The notes below the pieces were generated by a model that worked only from the letters and a program-made list of their open reading frames with translations, had not been told where the DNA came from and ran no database searches. This document shows, piece after piece, positions 24,780 to 33,524 of a stretch of DNA of 64,000 nucleotides (within the stretch, counting starts at the first letter, position 1; each line of letters opens with the position of its first letter). The stretch comes from Bacillus sp. 491mf (GTDB lineage: Bacteria > Bacillota > Bacilli > Bacillales > Bacillaceae_G), in NCBI RefSeq assembly GCF_900112415.1, contig NZ_FOLV01000009.1, forward strand, positions 1 through 64,000, written 5' to 3'. The position numbers were made by a program, and so were the translations under genes.

Positions 24780-25574
24780 ATGTCAGACCTCATACCAACA
24801 ACACATAACACCAATACGATTGTTCCAGAAAAAAACAGCGAGGTGACGCTTCATCCAGAACGTCCAATTCAATATAAGAAAACAAAAGATGTCGTCAAAG
24901 TTTATGTATGGCAATTACCGGTTCGAGTGTTTCATTGGATTAACGTAGTGGCAATTATTTTGCTTATGATAACAGGAATTTATATTGGAAAACCATTTGT
25001 TAGTTCAAGTGTACAAGAGGAAGCATATTACTCCTATCTCATGGGATGGGCGAGATATATACACTTTTTTGCAGCATTTCTTTTCACAATCAATCTTCTT
25101 TATCGATTGTTCTGGGCGTTTATAGGAAATAAATTTGCCACATCGAACCCATTTCGCTTGGTGTTTTGGAAAGAAGTATTAGAAACAATTAAATTTTACT
25201 TATTCTTAAAAAATAAAAAGCCGCATTACATTGGCCACAATCCGTTGGCACAGCTTAGTTATTGGATTTTTATCGGTCTTGGCTCTTGGGTAATGATGCT
25301 AACAGGCTATTATATGTATTTTGAGCCGCAGCCAGAATCGTTTTGGGCTAAGCTATTTGTTTGGGTTCCGATTCTGTTTGGCGGAGATAGCTATACGATT
25401 CGTTCCTGGCACCACTTAGTGGCATGGGCATTTATGTTATTTACAGTAATTCATGTCTATATGGCAGTTCGTGATGACTATATGGAACGGAATGGCACCA
25501 TTTCGTCGATATTTACAGGCTACAAGACTGAACCAAAAAAATTAGTTGGTGATAAGAATGATGAATCAAAATAA
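24780..25574 (+). CDS. hyaC: Hydrogenase cytochrome b subunit
   Basis: 264 residues with four to five membrane helices. Candidate haem ligands are His in RVFHWINVV, YIHFFAAF and the pair in RSWHHLVAWAFMLFTVIHVYMAV. It takes electrons from the small subunit and reduces the quinone pool, making this an uptake enzyme. GGAGGAGAC lies before ATG 24780. The extra N-terminal 30 residues are hydrophilic. The protease gene overlaps its last codons. Confidence 0.94.
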   Translation: MSDLIPTTHNTNTIVPEKNSEVTLHPERPIQYKKTKDVVKVYVWQLPVRVFHWINVVAIILLMITGIYIGKPFVSSSVQEEAYYSYLMGWARYIHFFAAFLFTINLLYRLFWAFIGNKFATSNPFRLVFWKEVLETIKFYLFLKNKKPHYIGHNPLAQLSYWIFIGLGSWVMMLTGYYMYFEPQPESFWAKLFVWVPILFGGDSYTIRSWHHLVAWAFMLFTVIHVYMAVRDDYMERNGTISSIFTGYKTEPKKLVGDKNDESK

Positions 25575-26046
25575 GAATGCGAAAATCACGATACTTGGAA
25601 TTGGTAACACCCTCTTCACAGACGAGGGTGTTGGTATTCATTTATTACCGCTGCTTGAAGAAGCGTATAAGGATGATAAACAAATTGAGATTATAGAGGG
25701 ATTAACGGATGGAATGAAGCTTCTAGGTCCGGTTGAGGAAGCGGAAAATCTTATTATTATTGATGCGATTAATGCAGGTGTAGAAGGCGGAACTATTCTT
25801 TCATTAGAAGGGGATGAAATTCCTGCTTATTTTGGTATAAAGATGTCCGTTCATCAAATGGGCTTCCAGGAAGTGTTATTTGCAGCGAAATTCAGAGAGC
25901 GCTATCCGAAAAAGATTATTATGTTTGGAATGCAGCCTAGTTCATTAGAGCTTGGTGTAGAACTAACGGAAACAAACCAGGCAAAACTAGGGGACCTAGC
26001 GGAAGCGGTTATGAATCAAGTAAATCGTTGGAGACATAGATCATGA
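25558..26046 (+). CDS. hyaD: Hydrogenase maturation endopeptidase
   Basis: 162 residues from ATG 25558 (or the adjacent ATG 25561), overlapping hyaC by 17 bases; a TTG at 25546 is less likely. GIGNTLFTDEGVG is the family's N-terminal motif, and Glu there, Asp in IIDAIN and His in VHQMG are the nickel ligands of the HybD/HoxM family. It cuts the C-terminal extension of the large subunit after Ni insertion. It overlaps the next gene by ATGA. Confidence 0.94.
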   Translation: MMNQNKNAKITILGIGNTLFTDEGVGIHLLPLLEEAYKDDKQIEIIEGLTDGMKLLGPVEEAENLIIIDAINAGVEGGTILSLEGDEIPAYFGIKMSVHQMGFQEVLFAAKFRERYPKKIIMFGMQPSSLELGVELTETNQAKLGDLAEAVMNQVNRWRHRS

Positions 26047-26471
26047 ATCGTCTCGATTTCTTAAAAGAGGTGACAGGAAGCATATTTCAAACCATGAAAT
26101 ATGTGTATGAGCCCTTTTTAAAGGATGATTTAGAAAAAATGGAAGAAGCGGCAGATCGAGCACTTGGAATTACATGGATACCTGTGATAAAAGTTGATGA
26201 AATGGTTGTCGGGCCGGAAGTTCGCTTTGCTTTTGGCAAATCGATTATCGTTTTCTCGCATGAAGAAAAGCTTCATGCGATTAGCGGTATTTGTCCGATT
26301 TGTTCCAATCTCATTCAAGTTCGTATGTATGATCATCGGGCGACATGTACGATTTGTGACAAGGACTACGATTTTAACACGCTGGGCGGAGAATTATCTG
26401 TCCAAAGGTTACAGATAAAAAGGAAGGACCAAATGTATGTTGTTGGTTTTACAGACAACAGTAGAAGGTGA
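26043..26471 (+). CDS. Four-cysteine Rieske-like hydrogenase accessory protein
   Basis: 142 residues, fused by overlap between hyaD and hypA. The C-terminal 60 residues look like a Rieske domain (HAISGICPICSNLIQ ... ATCTICDKDYDFNTLGG), but both histidine ligands are Cys, giving CxxC-x(n)-CxxC. That favours a rubredoxin-like iron site or a zinc ribbon. The N-terminal 80 residues are helical and acidic with no known motif. It may carry electrons or protect the small subunit during maturation, as HoxR/HupI rubredoxins do elsewhere. The exact family is not recognised. Confidence 0.7.
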   Translation: MNRLDFLKEVTGSIFQTMKYVYEPFLKDDLEKMEEAADRALGITWIPVIKVDEMVVGPEVRFAFGKSIIVFSHEEKLHAISGICPICSNLIQVRMYDHRATCTICDKDYDFNTLGGELSVQRLQIKRKDQMYVVGFTDNSRR

Positions 26472-26476
26472 TCGTG

Positions 26477-26833
26477 ATGCATGAAATGTCATTGATGGGA
26501 GATATTTTGCAGCTTGTTCAAGAGGATGCCGCAAAAAGAAATGTTGTACAAATAAAGAAAATTGAATTAATTGTAGGAGAAATTAGCAATGCGATGCCAA
26601 CTGCATTGCAGATGGCCTTCGAAATTTTTCGTGATCAAAATCTGCATCTCTTTAGCGGCGCAGCGCAATTAATTATTCATACAGAGGAAGCAAAGGCAGA
26701 ATGTGTTATATGCGGGTTAACGTATCATCCTACTCAGAAAATCGCATTGTGCCCGAACTGTAACATTCCATCTGGCAAGATATTAGCAGGGGAAACATTT
26801 CAAATCTTATCATACGAGGGGAACGATGATTGA
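26477..26833 (+). CDS. hypA: Hydrogenase nickel incorporation protein HypA
   Basis: 118 residues. ATG 26477 gives MHEMSL, with the N-terminal His2 that binds nickel; the GTG at 26468 would bury it, so I reject that start. The zinc site is CVICG...CPNC. HypA hands Ni to the large subunit together with HypB, whose ATG overlaps the HypA stop (ATGA-type overlap TGATG). Confidence 0.95.
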   Translation: MHEMSLMGDILQLVQEDAAKRNVVQIKKIELIVGEISNAMPTALQMAFEIFRDQNLHLFSGAAQLIIHTEEAKAECVICGLTYHPTQKIALCPNCNIPSGKILAGETFQILSYEGNDD

Positions 26834-27489
26834 TGAATATAACGTTACGAACGGATGTATTAACGAACAATAATAAAGCGGCTGAATTTAACCGCGACCT
26901 TTTTGAAAAAACAAATACACTTGTGATTAATTTAATGAGTTCTCCTGGAGCTGGTAAAACGACGGTGTTAGAGGAAACGGTAAAGGCGTTATCCGGATCT
27001 TATCGTATTGCTGTTATTGAAGGAGACTTAGCAACGGAGCGAGATGCTAATCGTATCCGCGCAATGGGAGCAAAGGCTGTCCAAATTAACACTTATGGCG
27101 GCTGTCATTTGGATGCACGAATGGTTGCAGCAAGCCTTGGCGAACTGGATTTAGATGAGATTGATGTATTATTTATTGAGAATGTAGGCAACCTTGTCTG
27201 TCCATCTGGATATGATTTAGGACAGAACCATAAAGTTGCGGTTCTGAGCGTTCCTGAAGGAAATGATAAGATTCCGAAATATCCGCAAATGTTTATACGA
27301 ACGGAGCTAGTGCTTCTTAACAAAATTGATTTACTTCCTTATCTTGATTTTAATGTGGAGGAAGCGAAGAAGGATTTAATGGAGATTAACCCAAATTCAA
27401 CCCTTATTCCTCTTTCAGCAAGATCAGAAATCGGACTGGAAGAATGGTATGAATGGATTCAAGAGGCGTATAAAAAATGTACGCAGTAA
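26833..27489 (+). CDS. hypB: Hydrogenase nickel incorporation GTPase HypB
   Basis: 218 residues. Walker A is SSPGAGKTT and the G-domain motifs are NKID and EGDLATERD. It has CH ligands in GGCHLDARM. It lacks the N-terminal poly-His tract of some HypB proteins, so nickel storage may rest with the His-rich transporter upstream. It drives GTP-dependent nickel insertion with HypA. It overlaps hypF by 13 bases. Confidence 0.96.
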   Translation: MNITLRTDVLTNNNKAAEFNRDLFEKTNTLVINLMSSPGAGKTTVLEETVKALSGSYRIAVIEGDLATERDANRIRAMGAKAVQINTYGGCHLDARMVAASLGELDLDEIDVLFIENVGNLVCPSGYDLGQNHKVAVLSVPEGNDKIPKYPQMFIRTELVLLNKIDLLPYLDFNVEEAKKDLMEINPNSTLIPLSARSEIGLEEWYEWIQEAYKKCTQ

Positions 27490-29756
27490 AAGTTAGTATC
27501 CGCGGGAGGGTACAAGGGGTTGGATTTCGTCCATTTGTATACCAGCTTGCCCACCAATATCATCTAGCGGGAACGGTACAAAACAATATGGACGGCGTAA
27601 GAATTACGGCACAAGGAGCGGAGGCGGATGTGCAGCAGTTTTTGTTAGAGCTGCAAAGCAAAGCACCCCGTCTTTCGCGTATTCATAACATAACTGTAGT
27701 AAATATAGAACCAACCGATAGAGCCGAGTTTATCATTATTGATAGCGAGCGTCAGGGAACTTCATCTCTTGTCATTCCAATTGATTCTGCAGTATGTGAT
27801 GATTGTTTACAAGAGATGAATGATAAGGACAATTTCCGTTATGAATATCCGTTTATCAATTGTACGCAGTGTGGACCACGATATACCATTATTGAAGAGC
27901 TGCCCTATGACCGGCCGTACACGGCGATGAAGAACTTTGCGATGTGCACAGATTGCCAAAGAGAATATGAAGATCCAACGAACCGGCGCCATCATGCTCA
28001 ACCTATCGCTTGTCCTGCATGTGGTCCGAAAGTTACACTTTTGGATCAGCATGGACATAAACTTGAAACGAAGCAACCGATTCAACAAGCCGTGCGGTTG
28101 ATACAAGAGGGACATATACTGGCGATAAAGGGGCTCGGCGGCTATCATCTTTGCTGCGATGCAACAAATGAACAGGCTGTGGCACTTTTGCGAAAACGAA
28201 AAGAACGTCCGGCACGGCCACTTGCAGTTATGGCTGCCTCTGTTCTTGCAATTGATACTTTTGCTTATGTGAATGAGGCAGAAAGAAATTTGTTGAAAAG
28301 TCCAGAAGCACCGATTGTAATTGTAAAGAAAAAAGAAGGTAAACTTGCAGGGAATGTAGCGCCAAACATGACGACAATTGGCGTCATGCTTCCCTATACA
28401 CCGCTTCATCATCTACTCTTTAAGTATAATGAGAATGGTTGCTTTGTCATGACGAGTGCCAATCCTTCCGGGATGCCGATTCTCTATAAAGATAATGAAG
28501 CGCTGACTTACTTAGACGGAATCGCTGATTACTTTCTTGTTCATGATCGAGACATCCTTCACCCTGTTGATGATTCAGTAGTGCAAGTAAATAACGGTCG
28601 CTTAGATTTTTTTCGAAGAGCTAGGGGCTATGTTCCTGACCCTTTTGCGGCAAGTCATGATGTATCTGGAATGGTTGCCTTTGGCGGACAACAGAAAACA
28701 ACTTTTACAATTGGAAGAAATGAGCAAATTTTTCTCGGACCGCACATTGGTGATTTGGAAAATGTGGAAACAATGCGTCATTACTGGCAGGAGTATAACC
28801 ATTTAATGAAATGGATGGATACAAAGCAGGATATCGCAGTTATCGATGCGCATCCAGACTATGTAACGAGACAGTTTATTGAAGGATTTCATACAGTGCT
28901 AGAAGTGCAGCATCATCATGCCCATATGGCCGCATGTATGGTGGAACACCATCTTACAGGAAAAGCTTATGGAGTTATCCTTGATGGAACCGGATACGGA
29001 CTTGACGGAAACATTTGGGGATTTGAAATTTTTTATGGAGATGCTAGTAGTGCAAAAAGACTTGCTCATCTGCAATATACACCTCTTCCTGGCGGGGAAG
29101 TGTGTATTCGTGAACCATGGCGAAATGCGGTCGCTATGCTGCTATTCTTGCTTGGGGAAGAAGGAGAAGGTTTAGCAATTCTTCTATTTCCAGATAAAGA
29201 GAAAGAAATTCATATTTTAAAGAAAATGATAGAAAACCATATAAATATTATTCAAGCTGGTACATGCGGTCGCTTGTTTGATGCAGTTAGCGCGCTATGC
29301 GGGATTACAAAAATTGCGCGCTATGACGGAGAGGCGGCAATATTGCTCTCGGAATTAGTAGATGAAACATGCGTGTACGAGCCATATTCGTATGAATACA
29401 TAGAAGATGAGCTTGTTACAATTCAAATGAAAGCAATGATTAAAGAAATTGTGCGTGACGTTTTAGCAGGTGAAGAGGCAGCAAATATTAGCGGTCGCTT
29501 TCATGAAACGGTTGTCCAATCTATTCTTACCGCAATAGAAAGGATAGCTAGTACACAACCTGAGCGAAGCAAAGTCGTCGTACTCGGCGGTGGTAGCTTA
29601 CACAATCGTTATTTGCGTAAACGATTACGAGAAGAATTAGTGAAACGAAAGTTTACCGTATATGTACCAGAACAAGTGCCGTGCAATGATGGCGCTTTAT
29701 CATATGGTCAACTGGCCGTTGCAGCGGCGAAAAGGAGGGCTCAGTCATGTGTGTAG
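27477..29756 (+). CDS. hypF: Carbamoyltransferase HypF
   Basis: 759 residues. Domains in order: acylphosphatase-like (RGRVQGVGFRPFVYQL, residues 9-24), two zinc fingers (CDDC..CTQCG, CTDC..CPACG), a YrdC-like domain and a Kae1-like domain with the VQHHHAHMAA metal-site motif. It makes the carbamoyl group that becomes CN- of the Fe centre, using carbamoyl phosphate and ATP, and passes it to HypE. Length is normal. It overlaps hypB and hypC. Confidence 0.96.
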   Translation: MYAVKVSIRGRVQGVGFRPFVYQLAHQYHLAGTVQNNMDGVRITAQGAEADVQQFLLELQSKAPRLSRIHNITVVNIEPTDRAEFIIIDSERQGTSSLVIPIDSAVCDDCLQEMNDKDNFRYEYPFINCTQCGPRYTIIEELPYDRPYTAMKNFAMCTDCQREYEDPTNRRHHAQPIACPACGPKVTLLDQHGHKLETKQPIQQAVRLIQEGHILAIKGLGGYHLCCDATNEQAVALLRKRKERPARPLAVMAASVLAIDTFAYVNEAERNLLKSPEAPIVIVKKKEGKLAGNVAPNMTTIGVMLPYTPLHHLLFKYNENGCFVMTSANPSGMPILYKDNEALTYLDGIADYFLVHDRDILHPVDDSVVQVNNGRLDFFRRARGYVPDPFAASHDVSGMVAFGGQQKTTFTIGRNEQIFLGPHIGDLENVETMRHYWQEYNHLMKWMDTKQDIAVIDAHPDYVTRQFIEGFHTVLEVQHHHAHMAACMVEHHLTGKAYGVILDGTGYGLDGNIWGFEIFYGDASSAKRLAHLQYTPLPGGEVCIREPWRNAVAMLLFLLGEEGEGLAILLFPDKEKEIHILKKMIENHINIIQAGTCGRLFDAVSALCGITKIARYDGEAAILLSELVDETCVYEPYSYEYIEDELVTIQMKAMIKEIVRDVLAGEEAANISGRFHETVVQSILTAIERIASTQPERSKVVVLGGGSLHNRYLRKRLREELVKRKFTVYVPEQVPCNDGALSYGQLAVAAAKRRAQSCV

Positions 29757-29983
29757 GAGTACCGGCGAAGGTTGTGAAAAAAATGGAATATACGGCGGTA
29801 GTTGATGTGATGGGATCACAAACGACCGTTGGTATTATTTTCGTCCCAGAAGTAGAAGAAGGGGAATTTGTTATTGTTCATGCAGGTCAAGCGATGAGTA
29901 TTGTCGATGAACAATATGCAAAAGATAGCGTGTTGGAATGGAGGAAGTTGGTCGATGCTCGAAATTCTGAAACAGTCGAATGA
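29747..29983 (+). CDS. hypC: Hydrogenase assembly chaperone HypC
   Basis: 78 residues. MCVGVPAKV has the essential N-terminal Cys2, and the IVHAGQAMSIVDE region matches the OB-fold HypC/HybG family. It carries the Fe(CN)2CO group with HypD to the large subunit. ATG lies inside the end of hypF with GGAGG nine bases upstream, and its end overlaps hypD. Confidence 0.95.
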   Translation: MCVGVPAKVVKKMEYTAVVDVMGSQTTVGIIFVPEVEEGEFVIVHAGQAMSIVDEQYAKDSVLEWRKLVDARNSETVE

Positions 29984-31067
29984 TCCAGGCATATGTATGC
30001 CGCTTGTGGAAGCAGTTCTTGAAAAAGCGAAGGAATTTCAAAAGAAGTTTGGACGGAAGCCGGCTTTCATGGAAGTATGCGGTTCTCATACGATGGCACT
30101 TGCTAAAACGGGAGTAAAGCAATGCCTAAAGGCTGATGTAAATTTAATATCTGGTCCAGGATGTCCGGTCTGCGTAACGGATCAAAAGTCTATTGATGCA
30201 ATGATTGCGCTTAGCGATGAAGATAACCGTATTATTTGCACGTTTGGTGATATGATGCGCGTACCTGGGTCGAACAAAACGCTGCTAGATAAAAAAATTG
30301 CTGGCAGTGATATTCGGGTTGTCTATTCTCCGATCGATACGGTTACAATCGCTGAAGAAAATCCGGATAAAGAAGTCATCTTTTTAGGTGTTGGGTTTGA
30401 AACAACCATTCCGATTCTTACACTAATGGTTGGAGAAGCAAAGAAGAGAGAGATTACGAATTTTTCTATTTGGATGACAACGAAATTGGTGGAACCCGTC
30501 CTTCGCTATTTACTAGAAGCAGGGGATGTAAAGCTCGATGGTTTTATCCTTCCAGGACATGTGTCTATTGTGTTAGGGGAATCATCCTATAACTATTTAG
30601 TTGAAGAGTATCATATGTCAGGTAGTATCACAGGATTTGAAACAGCTGACTTGCTGTCTACCATTTATAAACTTATTGATTTAGCATTACAAGAAAAGAC
30701 TGCTATTGAAAATAATTATTCATCGGTTGTAAGCGAAAGCGGAAATGAAGTTGCTAAGCAATGGATGGAAACATATTTAACGACTTGTGATGAAGCTTGG
30801 CGTGGTATCGGTGTTATTTCAAATAGCGGATTAGATTTAAAGAAAGAATATGATTTGTATAATGCAAAAAAGCGGTTTAAGGTGGAAGTAGGAGAACCTC
30901 GGAAAACAAAATGCCGTTGCGGGGAAGTCATAAGAGGTTTGATTTCACCGAGTGAATGCCAATTGTTTGGAAAAGCATGTCAGCCGTTAAATCCAATTGG
31001 TCCATGCATGGTATCGGCAGAGGGTAGCTGCGCGGCCTATTATCAATATATGAGGGAGAGTTTGTAA
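29955..31067 (+). CDS. hypD: Hydrogenase formation protein HypD
   Basis: 370 residues from ATG 29955, with GGAGGAAG nine bases upstream; the longer frame starting inside hypC is not real. It has MEVCGSHT, GPGCPVCV and the C-terminal cysteine cluster (CRCG..C..C..C..C) that binds a [4Fe-4S] centre. It is the scaffold for building the Fe(CN)2CO unit with HypC and HypE. Its TAA shares a base with the hypE ATG. Confidence 0.96.
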   Translation: MLEILKQSNDPGICMPLVEAVLEKAKEFQKKFGRKPAFMEVCGSHTMALAKTGVKQCLKADVNLISGPGCPVCVTDQKSIDAMIALSDEDNRIICTFGDMMRVPGSNKTLLDKKIAGSDIRVVYSPIDTVTIAEENPDKEVIFLGVGFETTIPILTLMVGEAKKREITNFSIWMTTKLVEPVLRYLLEAGDVKLDGFILPGHVSIVLGESSYNYLVEEYHMSGSITGFETADLLSTIYKLIDLALQEKTAIENNYSSVVSESGNEVAKQWMETYLTTCDEAWRGIGVISNSGLDLKKEYDLYNAKKRFKVEVGEPRKTKCRCGEVIRGLISPSECQLFGKACQPLNPIGPCMVSAEGSCAAYYQYMRESL

Positions 31068-32068
31068 TGGAAACGTTCATCAACTTGGCGCACGGAGATG
31101 GAGGAGAATTAACGCATCGTCTCATTCGTGATGTATTTGTAGCTGCATTTGGTAAGAAAGATGCAGCATTGTTTGATGCGGCATCCTTGTATATTCCAAC
31201 CGGAAACGTTGCTGTCACAACCGATTCCTTCGTCATTAAGCCAATTTTCTTTCCAGGCGGTTCGATCGGGAAATTAGCCGTTGCTGGTACGATCAATGAT
31301 TTAGCTGTGAGTGGTGCAAGGCCGCTTTATCTAACGTGCGGCTTTGTTATTGAAGAAGGTTTTCCAATTGCTGATTTAAAGAAAATCGTAATCGATATGG
31401 CGAATGAAGCGAAAAAAACGGGTGTTACGATTGTTGCTGGTGACACAAAGGTAGTTGAAAAGGGAAGTGCCGACGGTGTGTATATTAACACCACTGGGAT
31501 TGGCGTGTATGAACACAATAAAGGCTGCAGCCTTGCTTTTGAAGAAGGCGATGCTATTATCATCTCAGGAACGATTGGCGATCACGGCATTGCAGTTCTA
31601 ACAGCAAGAGGAGATTTAGGAATAACAGCTCCTACCTTAAGCGATTGTGCTTCAATAAACGGCATGATTGACAGTGTACTTCAGCAATGCGGGACTGTTC
31701 GCATTATGCGGGATCCAACGAGAGGTGGTCTTGCTACAACACTTGTAGAAATTGCCGAAGATTTTCAAATTACGATGACAATTAATGAACGCTCGCTGCC
31801 GATTAAACAAGAGGTACATGGTGCCTGTGACATTCTAGGCTTCGATCCTCTTTATCTTGCAAATGAAGGGAAAGCTATTTTTATCGTTGCAGACAGCCAG
31901 AAAGAAAAAGTAATCGATATATTAAAATCCCGCCCCGAAGGAAAAGATGCTACCATCATTGGCAGCATTACAAGCAAAGGAAAAGGACAGTTACTTTTGG
32001 AAACTCCCATTGGTTCTAAACGAATGCTGAATCGATTATCGGGCACTATGTTCCCGCGTATTTGCTAA
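31067..32068 (+). CDS. hypE: Carbamoyl dehydratase HypE
   Basis: 333 residues. HGDGGELT and the DSFVIKPIFFPGGSIGKLAVAGTINDLAVSGA region match the PurM-like ATP-binding fold, and the C-terminus ends PRIC, whose Cys carries the thiocarbamate that is dehydrated to thiocyanate. It ends the hyp operon. A short A/T-rich tail follows with an IS remnant 50 bases later, and no strong terminator is seen. Confidence 0.96.
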   Translation: METFINLAHGDGGELTHRLIRDVFVAAFGKKDAALFDAASLYIPTGNVAVTTDSFVIKPIFFPGGSIGKLAVAGTINDLAVSGARPLYLTCGFVIEEGFPIADLKKIVIDMANEAKKTGVTIVAGDTKVVEKGSADGVYINTTGIGVYEHNKGCSLAFEEGDAIIISGTIGDHGIAVLTARGDLGITAPTLSDCASINGMIDSVLQQCGTVRIMRDPTRGGLATTLVEIAEDFQITMTINERSLPIKQEVHGACDILGFDPLYLANEGKAIFIVADSQKEKVIDILKSRPEGKDATIIGSITSKGKGQLLLETPIGSKRMLNRLSGTMFPRIC

Positions 32069-32120
32069 ATAAAAACCTCCTTTTGGTTTTATCCCTGTCA
32101 AGTAGACAATATAAAAAAGC

Positions 32121-32253
32121 TATGCAGCTAGTGCGTGTCTAAACTCAATCGGCGCACGCTGATTGAGTTTAGATTGAAATCGTTGATAATTATAATAGTA
32201 AATATAATCTTCGACGGCTTGTCTTAACTCACTTTCTGATTTACACTGGTGTA
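32121..32253 (-). pseudogene. IS3-family transposase OrfB C-terminal remnant
   Basis: On the minus strand the frame reads KSESELRQAVEDYIYYYN then QRFQSKLNQRAPIEFRHALAA and stops: the typical rve C-terminus of IS3-family transposases (YIxYYNxxRxQxxLxxxxPxxxR). TGTCAAGTAGACA at 32096-32108 may be the element's terminal repeat. The rest is missing. It abuts a different coding fragment at 32251. It marks a rearrangement point right after hypE. Confidence 0.75.
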
Positions 32254-32319
32254 GATACAACAGGAAAAGAAATTTTCACATTTAAAAAAGATGAACGTAC
32301 AGACTCTACTTTACAATAA
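32251..32319 (+). pseudogene. C-terminal fragment of an unknown protein
   Basis: The frame VDTTGKEIFTFKKDERTDSTLQ ends in TAA at 32317, with no start or ribosome site. It begins where the IS remnant ends, so it is probably the 3' tail of a gene destroyed by the insertion. A strong terminator follows at 32345-32378, as expected for a real gene end. The family is not recognised. Confidence 0.4.
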
Positions 32320-32344
32320 AAAATTTAATATTGGTTTGTTTTTT

Positions 32345-32378
32345 ATAGGCTGTGGAGAAAGATTTCTCCACAGCCTAT
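32345..32378 (+). terminator. 16-bp stem terminator
   Basis: AGGCTGTGGAGAAA pairs with TTTCTCCACAGCCT (outer arms 32345-32360 and 32363-32378), followed by T-rich sequence. It ends the fragment before it. Bases 32379-32491 contain no gene apart from an open frame leading into the next small ORF. Confidence 0.85.
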
Positions 32379-32491
32379 TTTATTATCTAAACATTTTTTA
32401 TCTGAGTCAATTTCATAAATGGTTTTCGATAGAATAAAAACGACGGATTAGAAAAAAAGATCGTAACCTATATAATGAAGGTGTACGAGAT

Positions 32492-32599
32492 ATGTCTAAG
32501 GGTTCTAAACTAATAAGAGACGTACATCAAAAGTTGAAAGACATGGGAGAAACGTACAAAAAACAAATTAAGAAACAAAAAGGGGTATATGAGAAATGA
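32492..32599 (+). CDS. Small basic hypothetical protein coupled to a lipoprotein
   Basis: 35 residues (MSKGSKLIRDVHQKLKDM.., then KKQIKKQKGVYEK), strongly basic and helical, with no signal or membrane segment. The stop overlaps the ATG of the lipoprotein (ATGA), which is the main evidence that it is translated. The frame is open upstream to a stop at about 32435, so it could be the tail of a longer, truncated protein. Family unknown. Confidence 0.45.
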   Translation: MSKGSKLIRDVHQKLKDMGETYKKQIKKQKGVYEK

Positions 32600-33477
32600 A
32601 AGCAAAGACATTAGTAAGTTTAGCAATTCCAATGATGTTACTAGGGGGTTGCGGAGCAGACAAAGTAGAGAAAAAAGCAGACACAAAAGTAGAAAGTAAA
32701 GAAGAAATAGTAAAAATAAAAGTATCAAAAGAAGAGTACCCAAAACGTATGATGGATTTAGACTATACCTTTGAGTATCGGATTTCTGAAATGACGGAGT
32801 TAGCTGTCAAGTCACAAGATAGAAACAATGATGTGCATAAGGTAAACAAGGAACTTGAAGAAACAGTGAAGGATGTACTAAAGTCACTTGATGCCTTCTA
32901 TACAGTTGAACCACCGAAAGAGTTTGAAGAAGCACATAAGACAGTCCTAAAAGCAGTAGATTGTTATAAAGAAGCAATTGAAACAAACACAAAACTTGCA
33001 AAGACGAATTCTGTTACAAAAGAGTCAAGGCAGAAAATGAAAGAAACAATGTCAAAAGGGAATGACTACCTAAAAAAAGGGTTTGAACCGATTAAGAAAG
33101 CATACGCAGAAACGCAACCAAAGAAACTAGAAACTGTATTTCTACAAGACTCCAAGGAACTGGTGGGTGTGTGGGGTAAAAACACAACGAATGGTTTCAG
33201 TAAGACGATGGAATTTAAGGAAGACGGTACATATACAGTCTACGACGATACAAACCATACCTCATACGAACAAAACCACTTAAATGGTACATGGTCTTGC
33301 GATGTAGCCACAAAGAAACTTAATATGACATTTACGGAGTACGTAAAAGACGGGGAAAAGTTAGACAAGAGTGAGGTAAACGATTCCGTTGTGTATACAG
33401 TTATGCACTTCCTAGATGGTAAAATGAATTTACAAGACGACAAAGGTACAAGAGTAGAAGTAGAAAAGAAGAAGTAA
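32596..33477 (+). CDS. Lipoprotein (DUF3994-like)
   Basis: 293 residues. The signal peptide ends in LLGGC, a lipobox, so it is anchored outside the membrane. A helical charged middle (about 45-190) is followed by a lipocalin-like C-terminal domain starting LVGVWGKNTTNGFSKTMEFKEDGTY. Proteins of this layout are common in B. cereus plasmids and prophage-like elements; I place it near DUF3994 from memory and am not certain. Role unknown. It begins by overlap with the small basic ORF and ends at a strong terminator. Confidence 0.75.
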   Translation: MKAKTLVSLAIPMMLLGGCGADKVEKKADTKVESKEEIVKIKVSKEEYPKRMMDLDYTFEYRISEMTELAVKSQDRNNDVHKVNKELEETVKDVLKSLDAFYTVEPPKEFEEAHKTVLKAVDCYKEAIETNTKLAKTNSVTKESRQKMKETMSKGNDYLKKGFEPIKKAYAETQPKKLETVFLQDSKELVGVWGKNTTNGFSKTMEFKEDGTYTVYDDTNHTSYEQNHLNGTWSCDVATKKLNMTFTEYVKDGEKLDKSEVNDSVVYTVMHFLDGKMNLQDDKGTRVEVEKKK

Positions 33478-33498
33478 AAAGTCAACAAGGGGTAGGAG

Positions 33499-33524
33499 AC
33501 AGGTTGCTGTCAAAAGCAACCTGT
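33499..33524 (+). terminator. 10-bp stem terminator after the lipoprotein gene
   Basis: ACAGGTTGCT pairs with AGCAACCTGT around a 6-base loop and is followed by TTTT. The arms are G/C-rich enough for intrinsic termination. Between 33525 and 33786 I find only A/T-rich sequence and one doubtful minus-strand frame with a hydrophobic helix (WIVQLIFFSIVSSILVALFIF) without a start. Confidence 0.8.
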
